A stretch of 30,901 bases of DNA. It comes from Candidatus Heimdallarchaeota archaeon LC_2 (GTDB lineage Archaea > Asgardarchaeota > Heimdallarchaeia > Heimdallarchaeales > Kariarchaeaceae). Of the stretch, positions 14,539 through 22,878 are shown in pieces (positions within the stretch are counted from its first letter, which is position 1; each line of letters opens with the position of its first letter). Both the position numbers and the translations under genes were made by a program. The notes under the pieces were generated by a model. The model did not search any database, was not told where the DNA came from, and saw only the letters and a program-made list of their open reading frames with translations. The stretch is taken from NCBI GenBank assembly GCA_001940725.1, contig MDVR01000038.1:1-30901 (forward strand), in the 5' to 3' direction.

Positions 14539-16533
14539 TTGACTAGAAATGAAGAAGAAGATCTTGCAAATCGTATTCTGTATCATAAAAGGAAATATTA
14601 TGATGGAGAGCCGGAAATATCTGATGCAGAATATGACAAATTGGAAGAGAAACTAACAAATCTTAATTCTAGTCACCCTGTACTTCATATTGTAGGTACA
14701 CCAATAGGTGGAAAATTTAATCATGACCCACCTATGCTTTCAAGTGATAAAGCTACTACCTTAGAAGAGGTAGTGAAGTGGGCAAATAAAGTAGGTGACC
14801 ATTCACTCTCTGCTGGATACAAAGTTGATGGTTTATCACTCTCCCTAATCTATGAAAATGGAAAATTATTACAGGCTGCAACTCGAGGTAATGGTACTTC
14901 AGGAGATGATGTTACACTAGCAGTCATGTTAATAGATGATATTCCCAAAACAATTCCTATAGAAGATAGAATAAATATTAGAGGGGAGGTTTTTATGAAA
15001 ATTAGTGAATTTACAAAAGTGAATTCAAAGCTCCCGAAAGAACAAAGATTTTCCAGTCCTCGAAATTTGGCAGTTGGCACGTTAAGACAAAAAAACGTAA
15101 GTGGAATAGAAAATCGCAGATTAAGCTTCAAGGCATTTGAAGTTCTTGGAATAAGTGAGAATAAAACAATCCAAGAACAGAATGAGTTATTAGAAAAATG
15201 GCAATTCAGTAGAGCTGATTTTGAATTCATTGAACATAATAATTCTGAAGAGATAGATCGAATATTTCTAAAAATAGAAAATGAAAGGAAATCAATAGAT
15301 TTTGAAATTGATGGTGTAATATTCAAGTATAATGAGTATCTTGATCGAAATGAAGCGGGCTCAACTGAGCATCATCCCAAATGGCAAATTGCTTGGAAGT
15401 TCAAGAGTGAAGGAAGTGAAACAATCATCAATGATATTATCTGGCAAGTGGGTAGATCGGGTGCATTAACTCCTGTGGCACTAGTCGATCAAGTTGAATT
15501 AAAAGGAGCATTAATCAGCAGAGCGACATTACATAACGCAGATTTTATTGAGAACTTAAACATTGCACCGGGAGACCGTATCAGTATAATTCGAGCTGGG
15601 GATGTTATTCCAAAAATTATGGCTGTTGTTGATAAAGGTAATAATGATTTTGAATTTCCAATAAATTGTCCATCATGTGGAAATTCGATTCTACGAGACG
15701 GCGTCAATTTGATTTGTACAAGTCTAATATGTCGGGAAAAAGATATCCAATCCATTATGCATTGGATGCGAATGACAGATGTAGAACATCTAGGGCAGAA
15801 AACAATTGAAAAATTATATGTTCTTGGATTTGTTCAACATTATTCCGATCTCTACAAAGATGATCTATCAGAAGAAATACTAAATCGACACTTCGGAAAG
15901 AATGGATCTAAAATGAAAACAAGTATTGAAAAGAGTAGAAATCTTTCATTCAAACAATTTCTAGCAGGTTTAGGTATTCCAACCCTTGGTAAAAAGTTAG
16001 GGAAAGAACTTGCAAAACACTTTCCAAGTTTAAAAGCATTACAATCAACAACAACTACAGAATTAGCCACCTTGGACGGTATTTCAGATGTCACTGCGAA
16101 TCATATATTAGGCGGTATTAATGATAAAAGCAGAGCAGCGAGATTATTACTTAATAATGTAACAATATTCTATGGGACAGAGAAACGAATCCAGCAAACA
16201 AAAATTGAGAAATCAACCACACCAAGTTTAGGGGATTTTTGGGATGATGAAGCTCTACAACCTCATGCTGAATATAATATCAAGCCCGATAAACCTCAAA
16301 AAATCGGAAATGATGAAAAAATTTACATTACAGGTTCAATCGAAGGTTATAATAAGAAAAAACTTCAGGAATTTATTGAATCTATGGGATTTGAGTGGTC
16401 TACATCAATTAGTAAAAACTTAGATTTCTTAGTTTTTGGAATAAATGCTGGTGGTGCAAAATTAGATAAAGCCAAGACCATTGGTATTACCATTTTATCA
16501 TGGGAAGAATTTGTGAAAAAATTTGGTATCTAA
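14539..16533 (+). CDS. ligA: NAD-dependent DNA ligase
   Basis: Seals nicks in duplex DNA using NAD+, the ligase type universal in bacteria and uncommon in archaea, which normally use ATP ligases. The 664-residue protein has every expected domain. The NMN-binding Ia domain has HKRKYYDGEPEISDAEYDKLE. The adenylation Lys is K95 in YKVDG, then ATRGNGTSGDDVT, the RGEVFM motif and SSPRNLAVGTLRQ. Further along are VDFEIDGV-like DFEIDGVIFK, an OB fold, the four-Cys zinc finger (CPSCGN...CTSLIC), helix-hairpin-helix segments including LAGLGIPTLGKKLGKELA, and a C-terminal BRCT domain (ITGSIEGYNKKKLQEFIESMG). The start is TTG at 14539. The zinc-finger second pair is spaced Cx5C. Bacterial origin by transfer is the likeliest explanation. 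Confidence 0.93.
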   Translation: MTRNEEEDLANRILYHKRKYYDGEPEISDAEYDKLEEKLTNLNSSHPVLHIVGTPIGGKFNHDPPMLSSDKATTLEEVVKWANKVGDHSLSAGYKVDGLSLSLIYENGKLLQAATRGNGTSGDDVTLAVMLIDDIPKTIPIEDRINIRGEVFMKISEFTKVNSKLPKEQRFSSPRNLAVGTLRQKNVSGIENRRLSFKAFEVLGISENKTIQEQNELLEKWQFSRADFEFIEHNNSEEIDRIFLKIENERKSIDFEIDGVIFKYNEYLDRNEAGSTEHHPKWQIAWKFKSEGSETIINDIIWQVGRSGALTPVALVDQVELKGALISRATLHNADFIENLNIAPGDRISIIRAGDVIPKIMAVVDKGNNDFEFPINCPSCGNSILRDGVNLICTSLICREKDIQSIMHWMRMTDVEHLGQKTIEKLYVLGFVQHYSDLYKDDLSEEILNRHFGKNGSKMKTSIEKSRNLSFKQFLAGLGIPTLGKKLGKELAKHFPSLKALQSTTTTELATLDGISDVTANHILGGINDKSRAARLLLNNVTIFYGTEKRIQQTKIEKSTTPSLGDFWDDEALQPHAEYNIKPDKPQKIGNDEKIYITGSIEGYNKKKLQEFIESMGFEWSTSISKNLDFLVFGINAGGAKLDKAKTIGITILSWEEFVKKFGI

Positions 16534-16572
16534 ATTAATATATTCTAATATCCTTGTTATATTAATTTACAA

Positions 16573-17325
16573 CTATCTAAACCAATTATGTATTTCGATA
16601 AATTCTTTTAGTTTTGAACAAAATATTTCCCAAGAAACAGATGTATAATCGAAATGCGATGTTTCTTTTAATCTAATTAGATGAATATTATTAGAAGGAA
16701 TTTCTCTAATTATTGATTTATTATAATCAGGTTGGAATAGCTCCTCATTATCTCCTAGCACAAGAAGAATCTCTGAATATGAATTAATTTTAGATAGATC
16801 TGAAAAAATAGGTGAATTTACATTCATCAAATTGTTCATACTCTTTAACAGATTTAACCATCCATTCTTATGATTTTCTTTCATTATAGAATACCACCTC
16901 ATATCGTGAAAAAATTGCTCTGATGTATAATAATCAAAAGTTGATTTTTCGTTTTCTCCAATTCCGAATCCACACCCATATACAATCAAATAATCGACTG
17001 GAAAGATATCAAGTTCAATTGTTTTAAGTGCTAATAGACCCCCTAAACTAAAACCAATCATTGCTTTTACTATAATATCAGCATCAGTAATTATTTTTCT
17101 AAATGTTTGTTCAAAAGATATAATGAATGTTTCTTGATCATAGATTTTTTGAAATTTACTTTTTCCATGACCTGGAAGCTCAACTGCAATGTAATTGAAA
17201 TCATATTTGTTAATAAAAAATTTTACTAATTTATTATGTAAAGAGAAAGGAATTTGTCCACCTCCATTAAGGAAAAGTATACTTTCCCTATGCGTCCCAA
17301 ATTCGTTTAGATAAATTAATCTCAA
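16573..17325 (-). CDS. Alpha/beta hydrolase
   Basis: A 250-residue alpha/beta-hydrolase-fold protein. The oxyanion region is FLNGGGQIPFS, then VELPGHGKS. The nucleophile elbow GFSLGG gives S93; the probable acid is D192 (LGDNEEL) and the probable base H224 (ETSHFDY), so the triad is intact. The N-terminal segment before FLNGGG is short, as in small single-domain esterases, thioesterases and MenH-like enzymes. It is the last gene of a same-strand run with the two unrecognised genes upstream (21 bp and 61 bp gaps). The substrate is unknown. Confidence 0.8.
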   Translation of the reverse strand: MRLIYLNEFGTHRESILFLNGGGQIPFSLHNKLVKFFINKYDFNYIAVELPGHGKSKFQKIYDQETFIISFEQTFRKIITDADIIVKAMIGFSLGGLLALKTIELDIFPVDYLIVYGCGFGIGENEKSTFDYYTSEQFFHDMRWYSIMKENHKNGWLNLLKSMNNLMNVNSPIFSDLSKINSYSEILLVLGDNEELFQPDYNKSIIREIPSNNIHLIRLKETSHFDYTSVSWEIFCSKLKEFIEIHNWFR

Positions 17326-17346
17326 TGAATTAGTTACTCCGTATCA

Positions 17347-17697
17347 TCAACTCAACAATTGAGTGAAATCAGCGTTTCGCAGAAACTTTGTTATTCTATC
17401 AATTATAATTAGTTCATCACTTGTTATCTGGCTGTCTTTCTTTGCAGTATCAGCAATATCTAAAATCACCTTTTCGATGAGTTGTTTAGTTTTGGTTTTT
17501 GCCTCCTGCATATTCATTTGTTGATCAATCATTATTTCAAATTCATTATGCATATCCCATAATTTTTTTCGAGCTGCTTCAATGAGGGCATCTTCATCCT
17601 CTGAGATAATATTATCCTCATTTGCTAAAGTTACAATTGTGTCCAGTAACCGGGATATTTTGACATGAATCTCGTCTTTATTCCAGTTTAAGCTCAT
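17347..17697 (-). CDS. Small acidic helical protein with two EF-hand/TerB-like segments
   Basis: I do not recognise this 116-residue protein with confidence. It is predicted all-helical and soluble. Two similar acidic stretches stand out: LANEDNIISEDEDALIEAA near residues 24-42 and TAKKDSQITSDELIIIDRI near 86-104. Both follow the pattern of an acidic turn, then I(S/T), then DE and a helix, as in TerB-like or EF-hand-like domains that may bind a metal or membranes. It sits in a same-strand group between the 396-residue protein and the alpha/beta hydrolase, with short gaps, so the three may be co-transcribed. Confidence 0.6.
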   Translation of the reverse strand: MSLNWNKDEIHVKISRLLDTIVTLANEDNIISEDEDALIEAARKKLWDMHNEFEIMIDQQMNMQEAKTKTKQLIEKVILDIADTAKKDSQITSDELIIIDRITKFLRNADFTQLLS

Positions 17698-17758
17698 TAT
17701 ATTATTGAAAAAGTTGAGAAATCAAAAAGGTTTGTGATCTTTATTTTGAATTTGCAAA

Positions 17759-18949
17759 TCAAAACTTACTGTTTTCATTTCTTTTCTTGTTTTTTACATA
17801 CTTGATTTTGACTAATTTTTCTCTATCCTCAAGATTGTTAATTTCATTGAGATTTGATTTAATCATTTTCAAGGAATACTTATTTGACATTTCATCAATC
17901 CAATTATCAAATTCAATTCTATTGAAAATTGATGCAGCCGCAGAACTCATTGTCTTGTTGGTAAATTTAACTTTTACATCAGGAAATATTCTTAGTAAAT
18001 CGGAATTTATAAATTGCAATTTTTTATCAACGTGTAGGATTGTATTTGGACTACCCTGTAGTTTTTCTTTTACTTCATCCAGAAAATGAACTAATACATT
18101 ATTTATATCCCATCCTGGTTTTTCTTGATTGAACTCTTGAGGATTTATTTGAATAGTTTTTTTCAATTGAAACTCTCGAAAAATCAATGAGTGAAATTTC
18201 TCAATTTCAAGGTTCCTTCCCAATTCAGCATGTTTTACACCCATTGATTGAAATTTTATTGACTGATAAGAAGTAATTCCAAATATCGTAATAATAATAG
18301 GACCTATTTGTGAGTATAATCCAATTGATTCGATTCCCAAATAAAGATCAAACCCTGTGTCAATAGGTTGTGTTGTAATTACATTTTTGATGTACGGAAA
18401 ATACACTTGAGACGAATTAGTTGTTACTATATTATTTGAATTTATGAATAAACAGTTATCCTCTGAATCACAGATTCTGTACATAATTTTAGCTGAATGA
18501 TCAACTTCTATATTGAAATTCGATATTTTCAAGTCTTGAATAAATCTTCGGATTTGTGAATCAGATAACCAAAAGCTCTGTGTGTATTTTTCTTTTTGTT
18601 TGACTTCTATTTTAGATCTTGATTCTAATAATTCTTTTGATTTGTTCAAGTCTTGGGGGAGTTCTTGATTATTGATGTTGAAGAACTCTTCAATCAAAGA
18701 TACCAGATGAGTTATTTCATCATAAACAACTATACCTGAACGATAAATTGAAATTTGGGACCCTTGGATTGATATATTTGCAATTTGAAATTTGGTTTTA
18801 TCATTTTCTACATGTTTAAATGAGTGGATATAATTAACCAATATTGATATGAACTCTTTGTCAATCAAAATACTTGATTTTGAAATTATTCCATCCATTA
18901 AATGAAAAGCTAAATCCTGATTTAAATTTATAATGAAAAGTAAACTCAT
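17759..18949 (-). CDS. Uncharacterised 396-residue protein
   Basis: I do not recognise a family. The first ~95 residues (MSLLFIINLNQDL... and FQIANISIQGSQISIYRSG) alternate hydrophobic strands and helices in a way that recalls roadblock/longin-type small domains, but this is weak. The middle is mixed alpha/beta with no transmembrane span and no catalytic motif that I can name. The C-terminus is lysine-rich (KIKYVKNKKRNENSKF), suggesting contact with nucleic acid or an acidic membrane. It is the first gene of the three-gene minus-strand run and is divergent from the sulfurtransferase. If the latter used the furthest upstream ATG (18933) the two would overlap by 17 bp. Confidence 0.65.
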   Translation of the reverse strand: MSLLFIINLNQDLAFHLMDGIISKSSILIDKEFISILVNYIHSFKHVENDKTKFQIANISIQGSQISIYRSGIVVYDEITHLVSLIEEFFNINNQELPQDLNKSKELLESRSKIEVKQKEKYTQSFWLSDSQIRRFIQDLKISNFNIEVDHSAKIMYRICDSEDNCLFINSNNIVTTNSSQVYFPYIKNVITTQPIDTGFDLYLGIESIGLYSQIGPIIITIFGITSYQSIKFQSMGVKHAELGRNLEIEKFHSLIFREFQLKKTIQINPQEFNQEKPGWDINNVLVHFLDEVKEKLQGSPNTILHVDKKLQFINSDLLRIFPDVKVKFTNKTMSSAAASIFNRIEFDNWIDEMSNKYSLKMIKSNLNEINNLEDREKLVKIKYVKNKKRNENSKF

Positions 18950-18989
18950 ATTAGTGGAGTTTTATAATGGAAAGGAAAAACAAGCTATA

Positions 18990-19832
18990 GTGTTTTCAAC
19001 ATTTATTTCAGCAAGTGATCTTAATAATTTGATTTTAGATGAAACTAATTCTGATTTAGTTATCATCGATTGCAGATATTTTTTGACAGATCCAAAATTA
19101 GGATACCACCAATATAAATTACAACATATTCCAGGTGCATTGTTTGCAGATCTTGATAATAATCTTTCTGGACCCATTAAGAACAATACAGGAAGACATC
19201 CTTTACCGAATTTAGATATATTTACAAATTGGTTAATTAAGAATTCCATATCCAAAACTAATCATGTTGTAATTTATGATCAGTTAGGAGGTGGAATCGC
19301 TGCAAGATTATGGTTGATGTTAGTACAAATTGGATATGAATCTGTGAGGGTGCTTGAAGGGGGAATCATCAACTGGAAAAGATTAGATTATCAATTGGAA
19401 AGTGGTGATGAAATAAGAAATGTTTTATCACCAGAAATAGACCTAAAATTACCAAAAAGATGGGAAGATGGGTTATATAAAATATATTCTAAATCTGATG
19501 TTAAAGAAAAAATAAATGGAGAATTTAATTTAATTGATTCAAGGAGCCCAGAGAGATATGCTGGAGAAGTAGAACCTATTGATACAATAGCAGGTCATAT
19601 CCCATCTGCAAAGAATATTTATTGGCAATCACATTTAGAAGAAAATCTTTTGTTGAAATCATTAAGTGACTTGAAAAAGATTATTACAGAAAAGGTGGAC
19701 CTTGATGAAGAAACTGTATTTTATTGTGGATCAGGTGTTACCGCTGCATTTAATGTGTTAATAATGAAACATCTAGAATTACCGAATCCTGGTATCTATA
19801 TCGGGAGTTGGAGTGAGTGGATCAGAGATTAA
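18990..19832 (+). CDS. Two-domain sulfurtransferase (thiosulfate / 3-mercaptopyruvate type)
   Basis: A tandem rhodanese protein that moves sulfane sulfur from thiosulfate or 3-mercaptopyruvate to an acceptor such as cyanide or a thiol. The N-terminal, inactive domain shows DLVIIDCRYFL, HIPGALFADLD and IYDQLGGGIAARLWLML. The C-terminal catalytic domain shows LIDSRSPERYAGEVEP, GHIPSAKNIYW and the active-site loop YCGSGVTA with the persulfide-forming Cys. The loop begins CGSG, as in the mercaptopyruvate/thiosulfate group. The furthest start is ATG 18933, but I chose GTG 18990: it gives the family N-terminus (FSTFISASDLNNL) and removes the overlap with the divergent gene. GTG 18954 is a third option. 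Confidence 0.88.
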   Translation: MFSTFISASDLNNLILDETNSDLVIIDCRYFLTDPKLGYHQYKLQHIPGALFADLDNNLSGPIKNNTGRHPLPNLDIFTNWLIKNSISKTNHVVIYDQLGGGIAARLWLMLVQIGYESVRVLEGGIINWKRLDYQLESGDEIRNVLSPEIDLKLPKRWEDGLYKIYSKSDVKEKINGEFNLIDSRSPERYAGEVEPIDTIAGHIPSAKNIYWQSHLEENLLLKSLSDLKKIITEKVDLDEETVFYCGSGVTAAFNVLIMKHLELPNPGIYIGSWSEWIRD

Positions 19833-19855
19833 CAATTTAATTAAATTTTAATAAA

Positions 19856-21379
19856 TTATTCAAGCGAGCCTATAGATGATTCAACAGCCTCTAGGATCTC
19901 ACAAGATTTGACGAGTTTTTGCATTTCAGTATGATCTGGATAAAGAGGTCTATCAATTTCTAAGAAATCAACATATTTACGAATAACTTTTCGAGCCACG
20001 TTAACTCCTTCACCGAAATTATATTCACGCAAATCTAAAGCCTGAGCAGCCCCCATAAATTCAATTCCTAAGACACCATAAGCATTGTCTAAAATTTGCC
20101 AATTTTTTAATGCAGTATTATTACCCATTGACACCCAATCTTCTTGATCTGCAGCTGCTGGAATTGATTGAACCGAAGCAGGAGCGGATAGAATTCGTTG
20201 TTCGACAATTAATGAATCAGCCGTGTATTGACTTAACATCAAACCGGACATTAAACCACCATGTTTTGATAAGAATGCGGGTAATCCTACACTTAAGGCA
20301 GGATTGTTTAATCGATTAAACCTCCTCTCTGAAAGTACGCTCACCATTGTAATTGCCTGTCCTATCATTTCCATTGGTAAGGAAACTGGTATCCCTTGAA
20401 AATTAGCACCAGATAACTGCATATTTTCATCTGGGAAAAAAATCGGATTATCTCCGACCCCATTGAGTTCGATTTCAACTTGCGATCTTGCATAAACAAG
20501 TGCATCGTGAGCTGCACCTATTACTTGAGGAGTAGATCTCATCGAATATGCATCTTGTATTTTGTGTGGAACTTTACCTTCCTCTAAGTCTCCTCCAGAT
20601 ACTAATTTTTTCAAACTATTAGCACAACGTACTGCACCTATAAAACCTCGCACTTCATGAAGTCTAGGTGTGTAAGGTTTCATATTTGCTTTCAAAGCTT
20701 CTAAAGACATTGCTGCGGCAATTTCTGCTTGTTTAAACCAACGATTCGCATCGTAGATTAATAGTGCGGATAGTGCGGTCAGGAAATTAGCTCCATTGAT
20801 AGTGGCGAGACCATCTCTGGGTTTTAACCCTGGAACTGGAATACCTGCACGATCCAAAGCATCCTTTCCCTCAAGTAATTCACCTTTGAAATAGGCTTCC
20901 CCTTCTCCCATCATCAATAAGGCAATTTGTGACATAGGAGCCAAGTCTCCACTTGCTCCAACAGATCCTTTTTTACATACAAATGGTGTCACACCTTTGT
21001 TAAGCATATCGACCAAAGTTTGTGTTATCTCAATTCTGTTTGCACTATGGCCTTTTGCGTGAACATTTATTCGTCCAACCATTGTAGCACGCACATGTTC
21101 AATTGAAGTTGGTTCACCTATTCCAGCAGCATGATTATAAATTAGATATTTTTGAAAATCTTCCATTTGATCCTTATCTAATACCATTTCTGAAAATTCA
21201 CCAATACCGGTGTTAATTCCATACATAATTTCGCCTGCTTCAATTTTTCTTTCTAGCATGGCTCGACATTTATTAATGCGATCTACTGCATCACTGTGTA
21301 ATTCTACAGGTTCATTTTCTCTTGCAACACGCACAACTTGTTCAATGGTTAAATCGTTACCAGTGATAACTATAGTCAC
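19856..21379 (-). CDS. hutH: Histidine ammonia-lyase (MIO-containing)
   Basis: Removes ammonia from histidine to form urocanate, the first step of histidine breakdown. The 507-residue length is standard. The self-processing triad that forms the MIO prosthetic group is A142-S143-G144 in GSVGASGDLAP, at the numbering seen in classical HutH. The catalytic Tyr (Y53 in YGINTG) and H83 (YNHAAGIGEP) are in register. Two differences stand out: Asn instead of Ser before H83, and QEDWVSMG instead of the common QEDHVSM in the late active-site segment. Histidine is the best guess for substrate, but another aromatic amino acid cannot be excluded. No urocanase or imidazolonepropionase gene lies in the window. 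It is convergent with the sulfurtransferase. Confidence 0.88.
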   Translation of the reverse strand: MTIVITGNDLTIEQVVRVARENEPVELHSDAVDRINKCRAMLERKIEAGEIMYGINTGIGEFSEMVLDKDQMEDFQKYLIYNHAAGIGEPTSIEHVRATMVGRINVHAKGHSANRIEITQTLVDMLNKGVTPFVCKKGSVGASGDLAPMSQIALLMMGEGEAYFKGELLEGKDALDRAGIPVPGLKPRDGLATINGANFLTALSALLIYDANRWFKQAEIAAAMSLEALKANMKPYTPRLHEVRGFIGAVRCANSLKKLVSGGDLEEGKVPHKIQDAYSMRSTPQVIGAAHDALVYARSQVEIELNGVGDNPIFFPDENMQLSGANFQGIPVSLPMEMIGQAITMVSVLSERRFNRLNNPALSVGLPAFLSKHGGLMSGLMLSQYTADSLIVEQRILSAPASVQSIPAAADQEDWVSMGNNTALKNWQILDNAYGVLGIEFMGAAQALDLREYNFGEGVNVARKVIRKYVDFLEIDRPLYPDHTEMQKLVKSCEILEAVESSIGSLE

Positions 21380-21468
21380 GATTTTTTAGGAAATATTGAT
21401 CATATTACCTTTTATTTCGGGTAATAAATATTTGCAGAATTTATGATTTTTTCAATAGATTTCGAAAC

Positions 21469-22098
21469 TTAATTCTCATTCAGGTGAGTTTTATGCGTAT
21501 ATCTTTTTTTCATTTCTGTTATTGTTGCGAAATCCAAGTCTTCTCCTCTATCTTCCAATGATTTGAGGACTATATTGAATTGAGTCGGTGATAAGTTCTG
21601 TCCAAATTTCATTTTCATAGTAACTTCCTCTGGATCGATTTTAAAGACTGCAACATTCAGAAGTGGCTTTTTATAGATATTTTCTTGTGGGCTTAATTCG
21701 AGATATTGACCTTCAGGCTGATATTTTATCATTAATTTATTCAGTGCAACTGCTTTTTCCTCAATGTCATTTACCATAAGACCCACACCTCTAATGTGTA
21801 TTGATTTAAAGAAATGAGTGGCTGGACAGGCTGATTTTTTACTTTCAAAATGAGATGGGATAAAAGAATAAGGAATATCGATACTAAATGAAACTTTTGG
21901 GCTTTTCATCAAAATATCATATTTTCCTCCAACTTTAGCCCCATGGAAATATATGACCTGATCTATTGCTACAAAATTTAATGGTACAATTCTGGGGTAA
22001 CCTGTTTTGGTGTTAAGTCCAAGATATCCAACAATTGCATTTTGGACTACAAAATCGAAATCATTATCCTCAGACGATTTGAATTCCTTTCTTCGCAT
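21469..22098 (-). CDS. PNPOx-fold flavin-binding protein (NimA-like)
   Basis: A 209-residue split-barrel protein resembling the pyridoxamine-5'-phosphate oxidase-like/NimA group, which binds FMN or F420 and reduces small substrates or senses flavin. Seen in the sequence: VGYLGLNTKTGYPRIVPLNFVAIDQVIYFHGAKVGGK split around the barrel's first strands, then KSPKVSFSIDIPYSFIPS and the strand IHIRGVGLMVND. The C-terminal helices are longer than in the minimal fold. It is 90 bp upstream of, and in the same direction as, hutH, so shared transcription is possible. The cofactor and substrate are not determinable here. Confidence 0.75.
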   Translation of the reverse strand: MRRKEFKSSEDNDFDFVVQNAIVGYLGLNTKTGYPRIVPLNFVAIDQVIYFHGAKVGGKYDILMKSPKVSFSIDIPYSFIPSHFESKKSACPATHFFKSIHIRGVGLMVNDIEEKAVALNKLMIKYQPEGQYLELSPQENIYKKPLLNVAVFKIDPEEVTMKMKFGQNLSPTQFNIVLKSLEDRGEDLDFATITEMKKRYTHKTHLNEN

Positions 22099-22149
22099 AA
22101 CTTTGTTTAGGGTATCATTAGAAAAGAACTTTCTGATTGCAACGGCAAC

Positions 22150-22803
22150 TTAGTGACTCAATAATAAATCGTTAATATATTGTCCTCGGAGTAACATAGA
22201 TTTTCTTCCTTGAGATTTAAATTGTTTATCTTCAGCTGAGATACTTAATTCCTCATTAATTCTTTCAATCAATTTATCTCTTTCAACAATTTCTGAATAG
22301 CTTGTTGATAAGACAAACTTCACGTTATCAATATCATTACTTTTGATATAATCGAACAGCCATTCACTTGCTCCTTGATTTTTCCAATATGATTTGATTG
22401 TTGATTTTTGGGGTATTTTATCTGCTTGTTTAATGGGATAGTTTCTGATAGGTTCATCAAATCTTACAAATCCATACAATGCAGATAATATAATGCAATC
22501 ATATTTTTCTGGATTCTCAACCATGTATGACCAAGCATCAGAATTTATTTTAGAAAAAGTACGACCAGAGTATCGTATAAACGCAGGGAGATAATCTTCT
22601 TGACTTTCATGAATTTTTGTTTCCTCCAAATCAGGACCATTGTTAAGATCCATTTCTGTTATTATTTCTTGTCTTGACTTTAGAAGTGTTTTTTTGAATT
22701 TAGGTTTAATTGAATTATAAAATGTTTGGCCACTATATTGAAATAAATTTTCAGTTACATCTCTTTTAGATTTCGAGGATGCCGTTATAATTAGAGTTTT
22801 CAT
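22150..22803 (-). CDS. YaaA-like protein (peroxide-response / DUF328-like)
   Basis: The features of the YaaA group are visible: a first strand MKTLIITASSKSK at the chosen start, PAFIRYSGRTFSKI matching the family's 'tGxvYxgl' segment, IILSALYGFVRFDEPIRNYPI matching 'sgLYGllrP...pYrlem', and a late VKFVLSTSYSEIV. Bacterial YaaA limits iron-driven damage under H2O2 stress and binds DNA. Its position directly downstream of feoB fits an iron/oxidative-stress context. ATG 22803 is preferred to ATG 22830 because it begins exactly at the first strand; the longer form would add nine residues. Similarity is recognisable but divergent. Confidence 0.6.
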   Translation of the reverse strand: MKTLIITASSKSKRDVTENLFQYSGQTFYNSIKPKFKKTLLKSRQEIITEMDLNNGPDLEETKIHESQEDYLPAFIRYSGRTFSKINSDAWSYMVENPEKYDCIILSALYGFVRFDEPIRNYPIKQADKIPQKSTIKSYWKNQGASEWLFDYIKSNDIDNVKFVLSTSYSEIVERDKLIERINEELSISAEDKQFKSQGRKSMLLRGQYINDLLLSH

Positions 22804-22878
22804 TATTGTGGGTATATCGTGTATTTTCATAAACTATGTGATAAGAGAACATCCTCGGAAATATAGTTCTGTTGTGGT

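Noticed and set aside
18933..18989. Upstream ATG start for the sulfurtransferase
   Set aside because: It would overlap the divergent gene by 17 bp and add a non-family extension; GTG at 18990 gives the expected N-terminus.
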